From the NCBI RefSeq assembly GCF_933775445.1, contig NC_065872.1, forward strand, positions 15,810,001-15,874,000: DNA of 64,000 nt. The letters run 5' to 3'. Source of the stretch: Argentina anserina. Its lineage: Eukaryota > Streptophyta > Magnoliopsida > Rosales > Rosaceae. This document shows, piece after piece, positions 49,563 through 61,652 of the stretch (positions are counted from its first letter, which is position 1; each line of letters opens with the position of its first letter). Made by a program: the position numbers and the translations under genes. Below the pieces are notes generated by a model that worked only from the letters and a program-made list of their open reading frames with translations, was not told where the DNA came from and searched no databases.

Positions 49563-51496
49563 ATGAGTGAGGTGTTCGAAGGCTACGAACGCCAGTACAG
49601 CGAGCTCTCCGCCAGTCTCACCAACAAGTGTACGATAGCTGGTGGGCTTCATGGAGGTTAGTCTAGTTCTATCTCTCTTTTTAAGGTTTCTATTTTATTT
49701 GATTGTGCTGCTTAGATTGATTTGTACACATATAAATTTTCAGTCTTTAGGTTGATTTAGGCATTAGGTTGGTAAAAGCTGATGTCAAATCATAGCAATC
49801 TGTATTGTATATTATTGTATATGCCTTAATTATGAAAAAGGTTGTGTCTTTAATCATGTTAAATGGATTTGCCTTAACTCGAAAACGGGCTGTGTTGCAC
49901 TGTGTCTATGGAGCTGTAGTTTTAGTGTTGGCTGAATATGTTGAACACGGTTTGGCTGATCATGTGCCGCTAGTTCGAATAACTTGATGCATAGCTCTGG
50001 GGTGTGTGTAAACTTTGTAGTGGGAGGTCTGATTGTGAATAAGGAACAGATTAAGGGAATAGTTTTACTTTTTCCTGGTAGTGCGAGTGTGTGTATCTAA
50101 ATGAAATAGAGGGCTCAGGAGGAAACACTTTAAATTTTCCCGAAATTTGTGGCTTCCGTAAGAATTTACTCTTGTTATGAATAATTATTTTCACTTATTT
50201 CAAGCAAAGAAAAGCTGATTTTGAATAGCATGATCGTCTGTGTTGATTTGCAGAGCAAAAGAAGCAAAAGATTTCTGAAGTAAAGGCGGGGATAGAACAA
50301 GCAGAATCTTTGGTAATTGATCACCTTGTTTTCTATTTGGAGATTGGATATGTCTTTATTGGGTTGGTATTGACTGTGATGTTCTTTATATTTTTCAGAT
50401 CAAGAAAATGGACATTGAGGCAAGAAGTTTGCAGCCAAATGTCAGGGCTGTTCTTCTTGCTAAGTTGAGGGAATACAAATCAGATCTGAATAATCTGAAA
50501 AGCGAAGTTAAAAGACTTGTATCTGGCAACTTAAATGCATCTGCCCGGGATGAGTTGTTGGAATCAGGCATGGCTGATGCTTTGACGGTATGCATTGATT
50601 TCTACAGCTCCTTAAAAAGTTTTAAATAGTATCAGTAATTTGTGAAGGTGTTTAGATACTTGGGGCAATGAGTTTCTCATGGATGTTGCTATGCAACCAA
50701 ACTTGGATTTTTCTCTTTTTCTCTTTCTATTTATTGTGAGGAGGATCCTGTTTTTATTAGTTATTAGTTACAGTAATCTAAACTAACTAGTCCAGAAATA
50801 GATTTTGAACATCCTCACTGGTATCCAAAGAGGCATCTTTTGGAATATTGCATGTCTACTTGTCTAGTGAAATAAGCTGCTCCTGAAGGATAAAGAATCC
50901 AGTTTGTGTAAATTTGTTTATCACCAAGCTCCTTGTCTTTTGTTTCTTTACTTCCTGTGGATGTGATATTTGATGCTACTATGCTTTCTTGCGTTTGTCG
51001 ATTATACTTTAACACACAATACTTGATGCCAATGCATCAGGCATCAGCAGATCAGAGAACGAGGTTGATGACGACGACAGAGAAATTAGACAAGACCAGT
51101 GATAGAGTTCAGAACAGCAGAAGAACCATGCTGGAAACAGAAGACCTTGGTGTTTCAATTCTTCAAGATTTGCATTCACAGCGACAGTCTCTCTTACATG
51201 CTCATGGCACGGTAATAATCTATATAGTATTTGAGACATTTCTTAACAATAAAATCAGAGAAGAATGCGGTACAATTATTTTTCTTGTACATTCAAAGGT
51301 TAAATATTGTCATAATCAATTTTGGCTGCTTTCTCTTTGATTGCAGCTTCATGGCGTGGATGACAACGTGGGCAAGAGCAAGAAAATTTTGACATCCATG
51401 ACAAGGAGGATGAACAAAAACAAGTGGATAATTGGCTCGATTATTGGAGTTCTTGTCATTGCTATCGCATTGATATTGTACTTCAAACTTAGATAG
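49563..51496 (+). CDS. VTI11: VTI1-type Qb-SNARE (VTI11-like)
   Basis: Five exons: 49563-49656, 50254-50312, 50399-50587, 51041-51211, 51347-51496. This gives 220 residues, the normal VTI1 length. The N-terminal Habc-type helices start MSEVFEGYERQYSELSASL. The Qb-SNARE helix covers about residues 130-190 (SRRTMLETEDLGVSILQDL, with the central Gln in ILQDLHSQRQ). A C-terminal anchor, WIIGSIIGVLVIAIALILYF, ends six residues or fewer from the stop. VTI1 proteins act in trans-Golgi, prevacuolar and vacuolar fusion with SYP-class partners. GEQKKQKISEVK and the ending YFKLR look closer to Arabidopsis VTI11 than VTI12, from recollection of those proteins. Confidence 0.95.
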
Positions 51497-52080
51497 ACAA
51501 GATTTCCTCTTTGTTAGCTTGCCTGTGTTACAAACCGACACATTTCTTAATTTTCTTGTTTCTCCTTATATTTTGAGTGTGCAAATTGAGTTCTTGTAAT
51601 GGTGATCCTCTGAGTGTATAAATGTCAACATTACCGAATTGTTCTTTTGTTGGACGCTTTCTCCTAGTTCAAAGTAATGCTTGCTTTTCGCTAAACTAAT
51701 TTGGACACCTATGCCAAGTTCCGGCAAATTGCCTTACGCATTGGTTTTGGTTTTCCCTGTAACAACTAACAAAGCTAGTCTTCAATAAAAGGCTTTCCTC
51801 GCAATACATCCCTCATATACTGTATTTACTTTGTGGGTTAACCACGGTAATAACATGTTTATTTTCCAGTCAAAATAAATGTAACAAATTGTTAAATTTG
51901 GAATATATATAAACTGAAGGCCCCAATATGCAATATTACTATTTTCCAGTGTTGGTTTCAAAAATACGGAGCTATAAGCGCTTCTTCAGTCTTCACTTCT
52001 TCTTCTTCTTCTTCTTCATTTCCGACGATCACCTTTGACTTTAAAAGAAGCCGTCGGCGATTTCTCCAATCCCAAACGAC
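51497..52080. other. Spacer between VTI1 and farnesylcysteine lyase
   Basis: VTI1 3' untranslated region, then the promoter and 5' untranslated region of the next gene. A (CTT)n run of about 19 bases lies at 51998-52016. Confidence 0.6.
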
Positions 52081-55000
52081 ATGTCGTCGCCATTTCCCGC
52101 CCTCGCCCTCATCTCTCTCTTCCTCCTCTCCACACTCACACTCTCCCAAGCTCACGACACAGTCTGCATCGTCGGCGCCGGCATCGGCGGCGCCTCCGTC
52201 GCCCACTTCCTCCGCGAATACTCCACTCTCAACCTCACAATCCGAATCTTCGAGCGAAACCCCGTCGTCGGAGGCCGCATGGCGACGGTCAACGTCTCCG
52301 GCGAGTTCTTCGAGGCCGGCGCCTCTATCCTCCACCCCAAGAACTTCCACGCCGTCAACTACACCAAGCTGCTCAACCTCACCGTCAACGCGCCGTCGGA
52401 CGATTCCGAGGGCTTCGGGATTTGGGACGGCGAGAAGTTCATATTCAAGACTCTGAGCTTCAAATCGAAGCTTCCATTTGTGGACAAAATCGTGTCAATT
52501 GCGAATTCGCTGCTGCTGTTCGTCCGGTACGGCTACTCGCTCGTCAGAATGAACAGACTCGTAGAGGTTTGATACCTGTGATTGCTGCAATGTGTTTCGA
52601 TTTCGGAGTGACTGTTTTGTTTCGATTTGATTGTGTGTTTGGTTTTTGTGGTGCAGACTATGTTGAATAACTTCTTCAAGTATTATGAGAGCTTGGAGAC
52701 TAGGCCGGTTTTCGAGGCGGTGGATGAGATGCTTAGATGGTCTGGATTGTACAATCTGACTGCGAGGACTTTGGCTGAGGAGTTGGCTGATGCTGGACTG
52801 GCTCCCTTGTTGATCAAAGAGCTTGTCACTGTAAGAACTTTTCGCCACGCATCAGTTTTGTTAGGCTGTTTCTTTTATTAAGTGATGTAATGATTAAGTT
52901 CAAAAGTTAGTTTTGCCATTTTATTAGTAGTTTCACTTTGGTTGAGTTGGTTTCGGTCTGTTGTGAATCTTGTGATAGTCTGAGCTAGCTATTTAGTATT
53001 GAATACAGATATCGCCTGCCTCCATGTATGCGTTTAAGAGTGTTTTGAGTTAAGATCTGGGTTCATGTCGTAGAATTGTATAGGAGCCTGTAGATATATA
53101 GTAGAAATGGGTCTTGTTGGAGACATGGTTTTGGTGGGTTTTCTAGATTGACAAATGATCAGCCATCTCTCTAAAGTAGGAACGGTTTTAGAATCCGAGT
53201 CAAGAGGAATCACCTTATTGCAAAGGTTGCAACCTTAGTTTTTGCATTTGTTCTTTTAGAAAGAAGCATATGTAGAGGGAAATGGCTATGAGAAATAGAC
53301 CAGAGAAGAAAAATAAGATCAGGGACGTAGAGATAAGTCTACAAAAATGAACTATGAACTTATTATGTATTTATGTTGAGTCGCCTACAAAGAAGTTAGA
53401 GTTGGATGCCTTATATGTCTTTTGGAATTTATGTGGACTCCTCAGCAGTGAATTTCTTGAATCCTTTTCTTTATTTTGTTGAGCCTCCCATTTATATTTC
53501 TGATTCATTTTTATGGTGCAAGATCATCCTACCTTTGTATTGCTCAACAGTAAAATATATCTTTGAGCTGGTACATTCACTACCTCCCTGCATAGCTGGT
53601 ACAAAATATCATCGTACATTCATTTTTGTAATTTTTTGTTCTTCAGGTCATCACAAGAATCAATTATGGCCAAAGTGTCAGTATGAGTGGACTTGCTGGT
53701 GCGGTTTCGTTGGCAGGATCTGGTGGAGGATTGTGGTCTATCAAGGGAGGGAACTGGCAAATGGCTTCTGGATTGATTGACCGTTCCAATGTTGCATTAC
53801 ATCTTCAGGAAGAGATAAAATCTATTTCTTCAATTGGGGAATACTATGAACTTAATTCTACCATGGGCAATACTTATGCATGTGATGTTGCGGTAGTTGC
53901 TACACCTCTAGATGAGCTGAATGTTCAGTTTACACCTTCAGTTTCAATTCCTAAAGGAGTGTTACAACATACACATGCAACTATGGTTAGAGGCCTTTTA
54001 AATCCGGTAAGTATCCATGGTTAGAAATAATGTCTTACTTGTGTGTCTGTGTGTAATTTGTATGGCATCCCCCTTATTAATTGTTTTTTTTTTTAATTTT
54101 TCGACAAGGTATATTTTGGTGTGAATTCAGTGTCAAAACTCCCAGAACTGATAGCCACACTTGAGGATCCTAATCTTCCATTTACATGCATCTCTGTTCT
54201 CAAGCAACATGCAAGTAATGATGTCACCTACAAGATATTTTCTCGACAACCATTGGCGGAGGCACTATTGGATAGTGTCTTCAGGTAATGATCTAATCAC
54301 CTACAACACTCATTTGAAATCAACGAGTAGAGAGAATAGGATGGCTGGTACACATTTTCCACCATGTTGTGTTCCTTTATCTTGGTTTTACCCCATTGTC
54401 CACCGTCCAGAATGTTAACCTTGATTTAATTGTCATAGTGTAATTTTGTCTGTCAACAAAGATGAGATTAAAAGTGTGTAGCATACTACGCTGGATCTCC
54501 TGTCTATCTATAGGAGTTATAGTTACTGTCCCCATTTTGAATGCAACCATCCTCATGCTATATACTTAAAAAAAAGAATCAAATATGTCATGTGTCTTCC
54601 TCCCTTATTGATCTGTTTCCTTGGCTTTGCCTGACTAACAAATAGAGGCTTTTTTTTTTCTTTTTTCCGTCCCCCTATTGTTGTCTGTTCACCTTTGATC
54701 CTCTTATGGTACTTCACAACCTAGTCTCCCACATTGATGGCTGTTGCAATGGTGGCATGTTTGCCTGTTTGCCAAAGTTGCCTTACTCAGCCCACTACCT
54801 CTTGGTCTTTAGCCTTGGGGCTTGAAACTTTTTCTTCTGAAAATAACTATTTATATTAGCTCCTGTAGACCACTTGTTAACTTTTTCTTAGCAAAAGTTA
54901 AGTCGCAGTACTAAAAAAAAAAAAGGTCAAGTCGTTGTCCTTATATGTCCGAATATACATGGAAGTTTTCATGACTGTACATGCCTAGATGTTGTTGTGA

Positions 55001-55503
55001 ATACATGACTGCAACAATCATTTGTTCTTTATATATGACTTTCATGTCATATTGTTGTACTGCGAAGCTATTGCTTCGGAGGTTGATTTAGGCATATAGC
55101 CTAGTTATAAAAAGAATATCTAGCAAACTCTGATGCTTTTATGGTTTGATTCTTGGGGTGCTATACTGCCATTAATTAGCCATATTTGACTGTAGCCATC
55201 AGATTAAATACTAATAATAATCTTGCTTGAACATTCAGCGCAAGGAAGGAGACGATTCGAATAAATTGGGCCGCATACCCTCATTATACGGCTCCTGAAG
55301 CATTTGCACCCTTTATATTGGATGGTCAGCACTTGTACTATGTGAATGCTTTTGAGAGTGCAGCAAGCACAATGGAGACGAGCGCTGTTGCGGCTGAGAA
55401 TGTAGCCAGACTCATCCTGTCAAGGTATCTTAGTGATGTACCTGTGAGTATGAAAATCTTGAGCTCCGGTTCCAATGGGGGAGGGGTTCATGTAGATCTG
55501 TGA
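52081..55503 (+). CDS. FCLY: Farnesylcysteine lyase / prenylcysteine oxidase
   Basis: Five exons: 52081-52566, 52657-52830, 53647-54006, 54109-54284, 55239-55503. This gives 486 residues, close to the family's usual 500. It is an FAD-dependent thioether oxidase that splits farnesylcysteine into farnesal and cysteine during turnover of prenylated proteins; in Arabidopsis, loss gives stronger ABA response. Residues 1-24 form a signal peptide (ISLFLLSTLTLSQA), so a lysosome/vacuole or secretory location is likely. The FAD-binding Rossmann motif is VCIVGAGIGGASVA (about 27-40), with the following ERNPVVGGRMATV. The C-terminal lyase domain contains GLWSIKGGNWQMASGL and INWAAYPHY. Start is the first ATG and gives a clean signal peptide. 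Confidence 0.94.
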
Positions 55504-56375
55504 AATCGTTTGTTTTTCTTTGATAAAGAGATCTGTCAATTGTGCTTCTATCTAAACCTCATTGTAATTGAGTTAGGTGACATTGTGACACAAATGTAGG
55601 ACATTGCAAAAGTCAAAAACAACTGAAAGAAATATGTTGTAAACTGTAAGAACTTATTAGACACAAGCATTTTCCTCATTACCAACCAGGTCTAGTTGTA
55701 AAAACTCGACAGTCTTACAATGTGCGTATCATCAGGAGTAATCTTGTGGTTCTTATACTATCTCCAATAGTGATGCTCCAACATTCGTTTTTTTGGAATG
55801 TAAGAAACATATGTATGCCTAATGTATCCGTAGACGTAGCTGTGTGTTCTTCACCAATAGTGTGTTATATATAATAATTGCCTTCTGTTGATGTTTACAG
55901 TACTGCAACCATTATTTTAAATTAACAAACACCCACGCCGACGCAGCGCGCGGCTACTACACTAGTCTCTACATACTAATATTTTACCAGGATTCAACTT
56001 CACACTACCCACTGAAATTGTCATTGACTCATTGGGTTCTTTATTTTTCTTCTTTTGTTTTATGGGATTAATTAGTCTATTAAAAAAGAAGGGTTTTTCG
56101 GAATTTTTAAAAAAAAATTAGTGAAGGTTTTAACACCAAAGCGTAAAAGAGGGGCTTCGATCGATGGAGATAAAGCAAAGCCGTTTTACTGTTCACCATG
56201 AATGTTCCCAAAATGCCCATTCATTGGCTGAGTGGAAGATAGCAGGAAGGGTCACAAACGTAAATTCGTTCCCATCTTTTTCTTTCGTTTTTGTTTTTGT
56301 TGAGCGGAGAGAGTAGTTCTCTCCCAGATAATCTAGTCCAGTCAAAAAAAAAAAAAAACAGAATCGCCGGAGATC
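55504..56375. other. Spacer between farnesylcysteine lyase and the phosphatase gene
   Basis: 3' untranslated region of the lyase gene, then AT-rich promoter DNA. A poly(A) run sits at 56345-56359, just before the next start codon. Confidence 0.55.
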
Positions 56376-59300
56376 ATGCCGCACCTGGTGCGCGAGAATC
56401 TTTTCATCGGAAACATCACCGACGCAGTCGACATACTCCAAAACGGCAGCTCCACCGTCACTCACATCCTCTCTGTTCTCAGCACCGCCTCGATTTCCTT
56501 CTTCACTGACTACAAGAAGGGCCTCACTATCCCCACCAAGGAGATTACCACGGCCTACGCCGCCGACGACGGCGAGGGCTCATCCGGCGGTGGGAAAGTG
56601 CTCTACTTGGTGGAATATGCCGGCAAGGATTTGAAGCTGGTGAGGATGGGGGTTCCGATGAGGGATATGGAGAGCGAGAATTTGTTGGATCATTTGGAGG
56701 TGTGTTTGGATTTTATTGATAAGAGTCGAAAAGAGGGGTCTGTTTTGGTGCATTGCTTTGCTGGTGTTTCTAGAAGGTACCACACATTTTGGCGATCTCA
56801 ATTTTTGTCTTCATTGTCTTGTGAATTTGTTTGAGGTTTAGCAATAACGTTGTTTGCGTGTGTTTATGTTGCAGCGCAGCTATCATTACGGCGTATCTTA
56901 TGCGAACTGAGCAGTTATCGCAGGAAGGTACGAACAGTTCATGGTATTGTTCCCGCAAGCATAGCTGCTGTTATATAATGGACATCCATTGCTGCTGTTT
57001 CTAAAACTCGGATCAATAGTTAGTTTCAGCATGCTCAAGTTAGATACACCTGAGTTGAAGCATTGGGTTTTACACATGGGGACAAGACAGTGGAACATCT
57101 ATGCTCAGTTGCTCGAATATTTGCCTTTCTTTCGTTCTTTGCATTTGGAGTAGCCATGTTATAAGGTCTAGATAAACAAGAGCTTTTGAGTAACATGTAT
57201 AATGTCCCACATAAAGTAAATTGAATAATATCAAGTCAAAATGAAAGGACGTGAGATTGGGTAATCCTTTGTTGCTTCAAGTATCTATTTTTTTTCTTTT
57301 CTCGACTCTTTCTCTTACCTATGCATTCCTGCAGATGCACTAGGATCCCTGAGGCAAAGCTGTGAGTTTGTTTGCCCCAATGATGGTTTTCTAAATCAGG
57401 TAGGCACTGCTATACCATATTATTCTAAAAAGATACTACATGCTCATTTCACTGATATAACCTATCATGGGTTTTACATTTATCTTCTCTTTTATCACTG
57501 TTCAGCTAAAAATGTATGAGGAAATGGGCTTCAAGGTTGATCATGCCAGCCCCATATACAAGTCATTTCGCCTCAAAATATTAGGTACGATACTTTCTTT
57601 CTGTTTTCTTTTTTTTCGATTTCTCAGTCAAAGATATTTTGTGTGTGTGTGTACCCTGCATTGCCGCTACAAACATTTTAGTTTGTCAACATTGTTTGAG
57701 TAAAATGTTCCACGGACACCAGGACACATATTATAGGCTCTAATGCATATTCCGTCAGTTGGTAAATGTATCATGGTCTTAGTATTGTGATACACCTGTT
57801 TACAAAATTCCTTATTACATAGGTATTGCATACTAGTCTACTTAACAGGCTCGTGGAAGTAAGCTACCAGTAAACAGTGTTCAATCAAGTACATTTTTTT
57901 CCCTGAAAATTGTTGCAAGTAGTTTCAACATTAGATGTTTGTCGAGCTCACAGGTGTGATTATCCAATTATATGCTTTGTCTCATATGGTTAGAAAAGTA
58001 ATTCCAAGAGAAGATGAAGGCGGGAGGTGCTGGATACTTTCATTCAAATCGAATAACCATTTCAGCCACTGGGGATATTGGTTCGGCTTGTTGGGTGATT
58101 ATTCTTCAATAAATGTCTTTTTGACAAGTCGTATGGGTGGACTTGTTTTGATTGAAGATGACATGAACAATCCAGGATTCTGAGGAAGTCCAAAGGGGGT
58201 TTTCGTTTCACTTTGCTGCTTCCGGTTTATCAAAAAGTGAAATAATTATTATGATTGATATTTCTGTATAAACATATCTACCATGCACATATATATGTTT
58301 TATGTGGACTCTGGAAAGAACTACAGGGTTCTCAATAATTTTGTTTTCTGGTACTGACTGGTACTGCAGGGAAGTGAAAATAGTCCAAAGTTAGGGTATG
58401 AAAGTACCATAGACAAGCTTTTCTATTACTTTCCTAATTTATAGGTTAAAGTCACATAACCCATGCTAGACCTGAGAAATTGAACCAGCCGTCAATAAAA
58501 ACAATCTGTCTTTATATAACATAGGCAACTAACATGAGAAATCTTGACTGTTATGTACTGTAACTTGAATATTATCTGTAATATATTATATTCGGCTGCT
58601 TCTCTACCTTGCTAACTGAGCAGTGGGGTGTTGGGGGTGAAATGCCTAAACAAAGACTTTAGCAACAATAATAACTTTGGAAAGAGTGGTCCTTACTCCT
58701 TACATGTGACTGTACCTTTATATTACAATGTGAATTCTTATTTTGCTCACAATACCACTTATTCTTTAACCATTTTGATGGAACTTTCAGGTGAATCTTA
58801 TTATCGCGGAGATAAAATAGACAGCTCCAAATTTGGTGCTGATCCTGGTTTGCCCAGCGATGTTACCTCTCAACTGGAATCACCTCCAAATGGAGGAAAA
58901 GCTGGGACATCTGCCTTCCACTGCAAAAAATGCCGAAGACTTGTTGCTGTACAGGATAATGTTGTGGACCACATTCCTGGTCAGGGTGAGTCATCTTTTG
59001 AATGGCGTAAGCGGAAAAGTAGCAACTATAACAACCCTGAGGATTCTGAATGTTCATCCATATTTATCGAGCCTCTAAGATGGATGACAGCAGGTAATAT
59101 TAGGTCTATCAGTCCTTCCTGGATTTTTTTTGCTGCCTGCAATTATGACGAGTTCTGTTTTATTTTTTAAATTTAACTGAACTAGCTAGCTAGCCTTTCC
59201 AAAACTGATTCCTAGATCAATCTATAGTTGTGGCCAAATTGTTAACTCGTGTTGTTAAAATTTATGGCTATCCTATATTCTCTCTCTCTTTTATTTCTCT

Positions 59301-59558
59301 ATATCGTCAAAGTAGGCTTAGCAGAACATCTCTCTTTTTGTTTGACGACCTTTTGTATCATAGGAAATAATTTAATATGTTGTGGTTGTTCTCTATAACG
59401 CAGTGGAAGAAGGAGCCATGGAGGGGAAGTTGTCTTGTGCACATTGTGAAGCTCGTTTGGGTTACTTCAACTGGTCAGGTATCCAATGCAGTTGCGGGAG
59501 CTGGATCACCCCTGCTTTCCAGCTCCATAGAAGCCGAATAGACACCAGCAGTGGCTAA
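56376..59558 (+). CDS. Dual-specificity phosphatase with C-terminal zinc domain (DUSP12/YVH1-like)
   Basis: Six exons: 56376-56776, 56875-56927, 57335-57399, 57506-57584, 58791-59093, 59404-59558. This gives 351 residues, the typical DUSP12/YVH1 size. The phosphatase domain starts MPHLVRENLFIGNITDA and has the P-loop VHCFAGVSRS with Cys about 127 and Arg about 133. The Asp in PMRDMES is a candidate general acid. The C-terminal part is Cys-rich: FHCKKCRRLVA, then CAHCEARLGYFNWSGIQCSCGSWITPAFQLH, which is the zinc-binding signature of YVH1 proteins. Yeast YVH1 acts in 60S ribosome maturation through this zinc domain; the plant role is not established here. The first intron splits the Ser codon right after the catalytic Arg. 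Confidence 0.93.
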
Positions 59559-60454
59559 TATCTGTGAAGTTGAAGCCTTTGGGAGTTGAGCCCGCACCAG
59601 ATGTGACAAAACACCTCCAAATATTAGTTTAAGCCAGATTCTATTTAACAAATACATAGTTTTCAAGACAAAAAAACAAGCACAGAAGAATGGGGAGGTT
59701 TTATGGTGTTTTCCCACTGTTTGTGTAACCCCAGACCAAATTTGAGTATGCAGTCAGAGTGCTGTGGCTTTCACTGATATGTTGCATGAATTTGAGTTCT
59801 CATTGCAACATGAATTGGTTTAATTACTCGACTGATCCAATATTCGGCTGATTGTGCTCTCATGTGGTGTTTAGTTTTTTGGTTTCTTATTGTCCCATCA
59901 ATTCGATGGAGGCGTGCTACCAGTGTTGATGACTTTGCCATCTGAATTGGTCGCTTCTTGGGAATAATAAAGATCAATGTTATGGGAAAGTAATCGCCAA
60001 ATTAAGTTGAAGAACTTATAAAAGTATGCTGATTCCTTCTTTTGTTCATAAGGGCATCTGAGATTTTGCCCCATCGAGAATCACGATCCAGTGCCCCCTA
60101 TTTGTTATAATACAGCACAATCTGAGGATCAGGATCAATTTTTATTTTGATTAACTGAACTTTATATTTGAAGTTTTGAACACACATCGATGTGTGTTTT
60201 TCTTAGGAGGATATAATCTGTGGACCTATTCAATTGAAATTTTATTTCGTGCTTTTCTTTACTAGCCGTTGTAATCACTTCGCATTTCCCGAACAAATCA
60301 GATATTCAGTGATTGTAAAGCAGAAGGATTTCGAAACATTACAAACAACAGATTATAGCATCGTATCAATTACACCAAACCATATAAATTACAGGGACAA
60401 TACAAATTAACTAATTACAAGTCCCATTTGTATCTGAACGCCTGCATGCTGCTA
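59559..60454. other. 3' flank of the phosphatase gene
   Basis: Holds the 3' untranslated region of the phosphatase gene and, near 60300-60454, sequence that could be the 3' untranslated region of a minus-strand gene. No bounded repeat recognised. Confidence 0.4.
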
Positions 60455-60545
60455 CTAGTCCTCAGAACATAGCAGAAGGTTTGCCTGGCCCAGGATGGAA
60501 CTGAACACCAACTCTACAATCTCCATGCGTCGACCAGTTTCATCT
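60455..60545 (-). other. Possible last exon of a minus-strand gene
   Basis: On the minus strand an acceptor-like TTGTTGGCAG precedes an open 91-base segment. In one frame it gives DETGRRMEIVELVFSSIL and reaches a stop at 60455; a second frame is also open for part of the way. It lies immediately next to the start of a copia LTR at 60573, so the rest of such a gene would be beyond the element and outside the window. No family recognised. Confidence 0.25.
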
Positions 60546-60572
60546 CTGCCAACAAATGATAAACCAGCTGTT

Positions 60573-61546
60573 TGTTGGAAAAAATGGTTAATAAACCATT
60601 TAAAACCAAATTTTAATTAATTAATTAAAGTAGGTTAAACTTATAATTAATCAAAGATGAACATAGATTTGAGTTCTCCATAATGAGGGCTACAAGATCA
60701 TATGTTTGTTTGTGTAATTTGGTTTGTGGGTGAATAAGAAATTGTCACTCAACGATGACTACTTAGAATGAGGGAAAAATGTTTGTCCCACATTGGAAAA
60801 GAGATGTGTTGAACAGACTTTATATAGAATCCATTGTGTATAGAATGTAAAGTGTGTAAATTTCCTTATACCCTCTCGCGCACGCGCAAGGGGGGAGGTG
60901 CAAATCTCAAGTCACAAGGGAAACTCGTGTGCGACCTGCGGACGCGAATGCAACACTGAATTGAGGGTCGGAACACAGATTTTTTTTTGCATTTCAAATT
61001 CTTCTTTTGTAACAACTGTGTGTTATGGAGAATTATAACATAATTGAAATCAGTGCTTGTAACATATGTAACTCATATATGTTATGATATTTTGATTTCT
61101 ATAACAGCCATCATATTCATTGTTGATTGCAAATCCTCACTATATAAATAGCCACAATCCTTTCTTTGTAAATCATCCATTCGAAACACAATCTGCTCTC
61201 CCACTCTCAAAGTTCTTAACTGTTCTCTGGTGATAAAAAGAGATACCTTTCGAGTTCGTTGAGGGTTCTAGTTAGTAGTGCAACTTCCTAGAATCGTTTA
61301 GTCGTTATATCCTGGGAGACAAGCGCCAAGCATCCTTGCACCGGTAGAGGAGGCGTAAACGTCTTAAGGACAGTGTGGTATCACACACGTCTCGACTAGT
61401 TCTTCCATCACCAATCGTTCGGTATTTTGGTTGAATTTCTTTTCGTGTTCTTCGTTATTATAGTTACATGTTTAGTTTCTGTTTTATAATTATTTATAAT
61501 TCAATTTATTAAATTATATATGCAATATATCATTGTTTCTCTAACA
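60573..61546 (+). repeat. Probable 5' LTR of a copia element
   Basis: The candidate block starts TGTTGGA and ends TCTAACA, inverted copies with one mismatch. It contains TATATAAATA at 61141-61150, a likely LTR promoter TATA. It precedes the gag start at 61653. A second copy and target duplication are not in the window, so the exact ends are inferred. The bases after 61546 do not match the usual initiator-Met primer site. Confidence 0.5.
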
Positions 61547-61652
61547 ATCTTAAGACGTTTATTTTGATATTGCTTATATAATTTGTATTCGATTTTTTTC
61601 TACAAATTTTCTAGTAAACTTACACCTTATGTGTGTATTTCAGTTTCCGAAA

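Noticed and set aside
52035..52670. A 211-codon open frame overlapping the first lyase exon
   Set aside because: Alternative frame of a GC-rich exon. The overlapping frame has a signal peptide and a perfect FAD motif.
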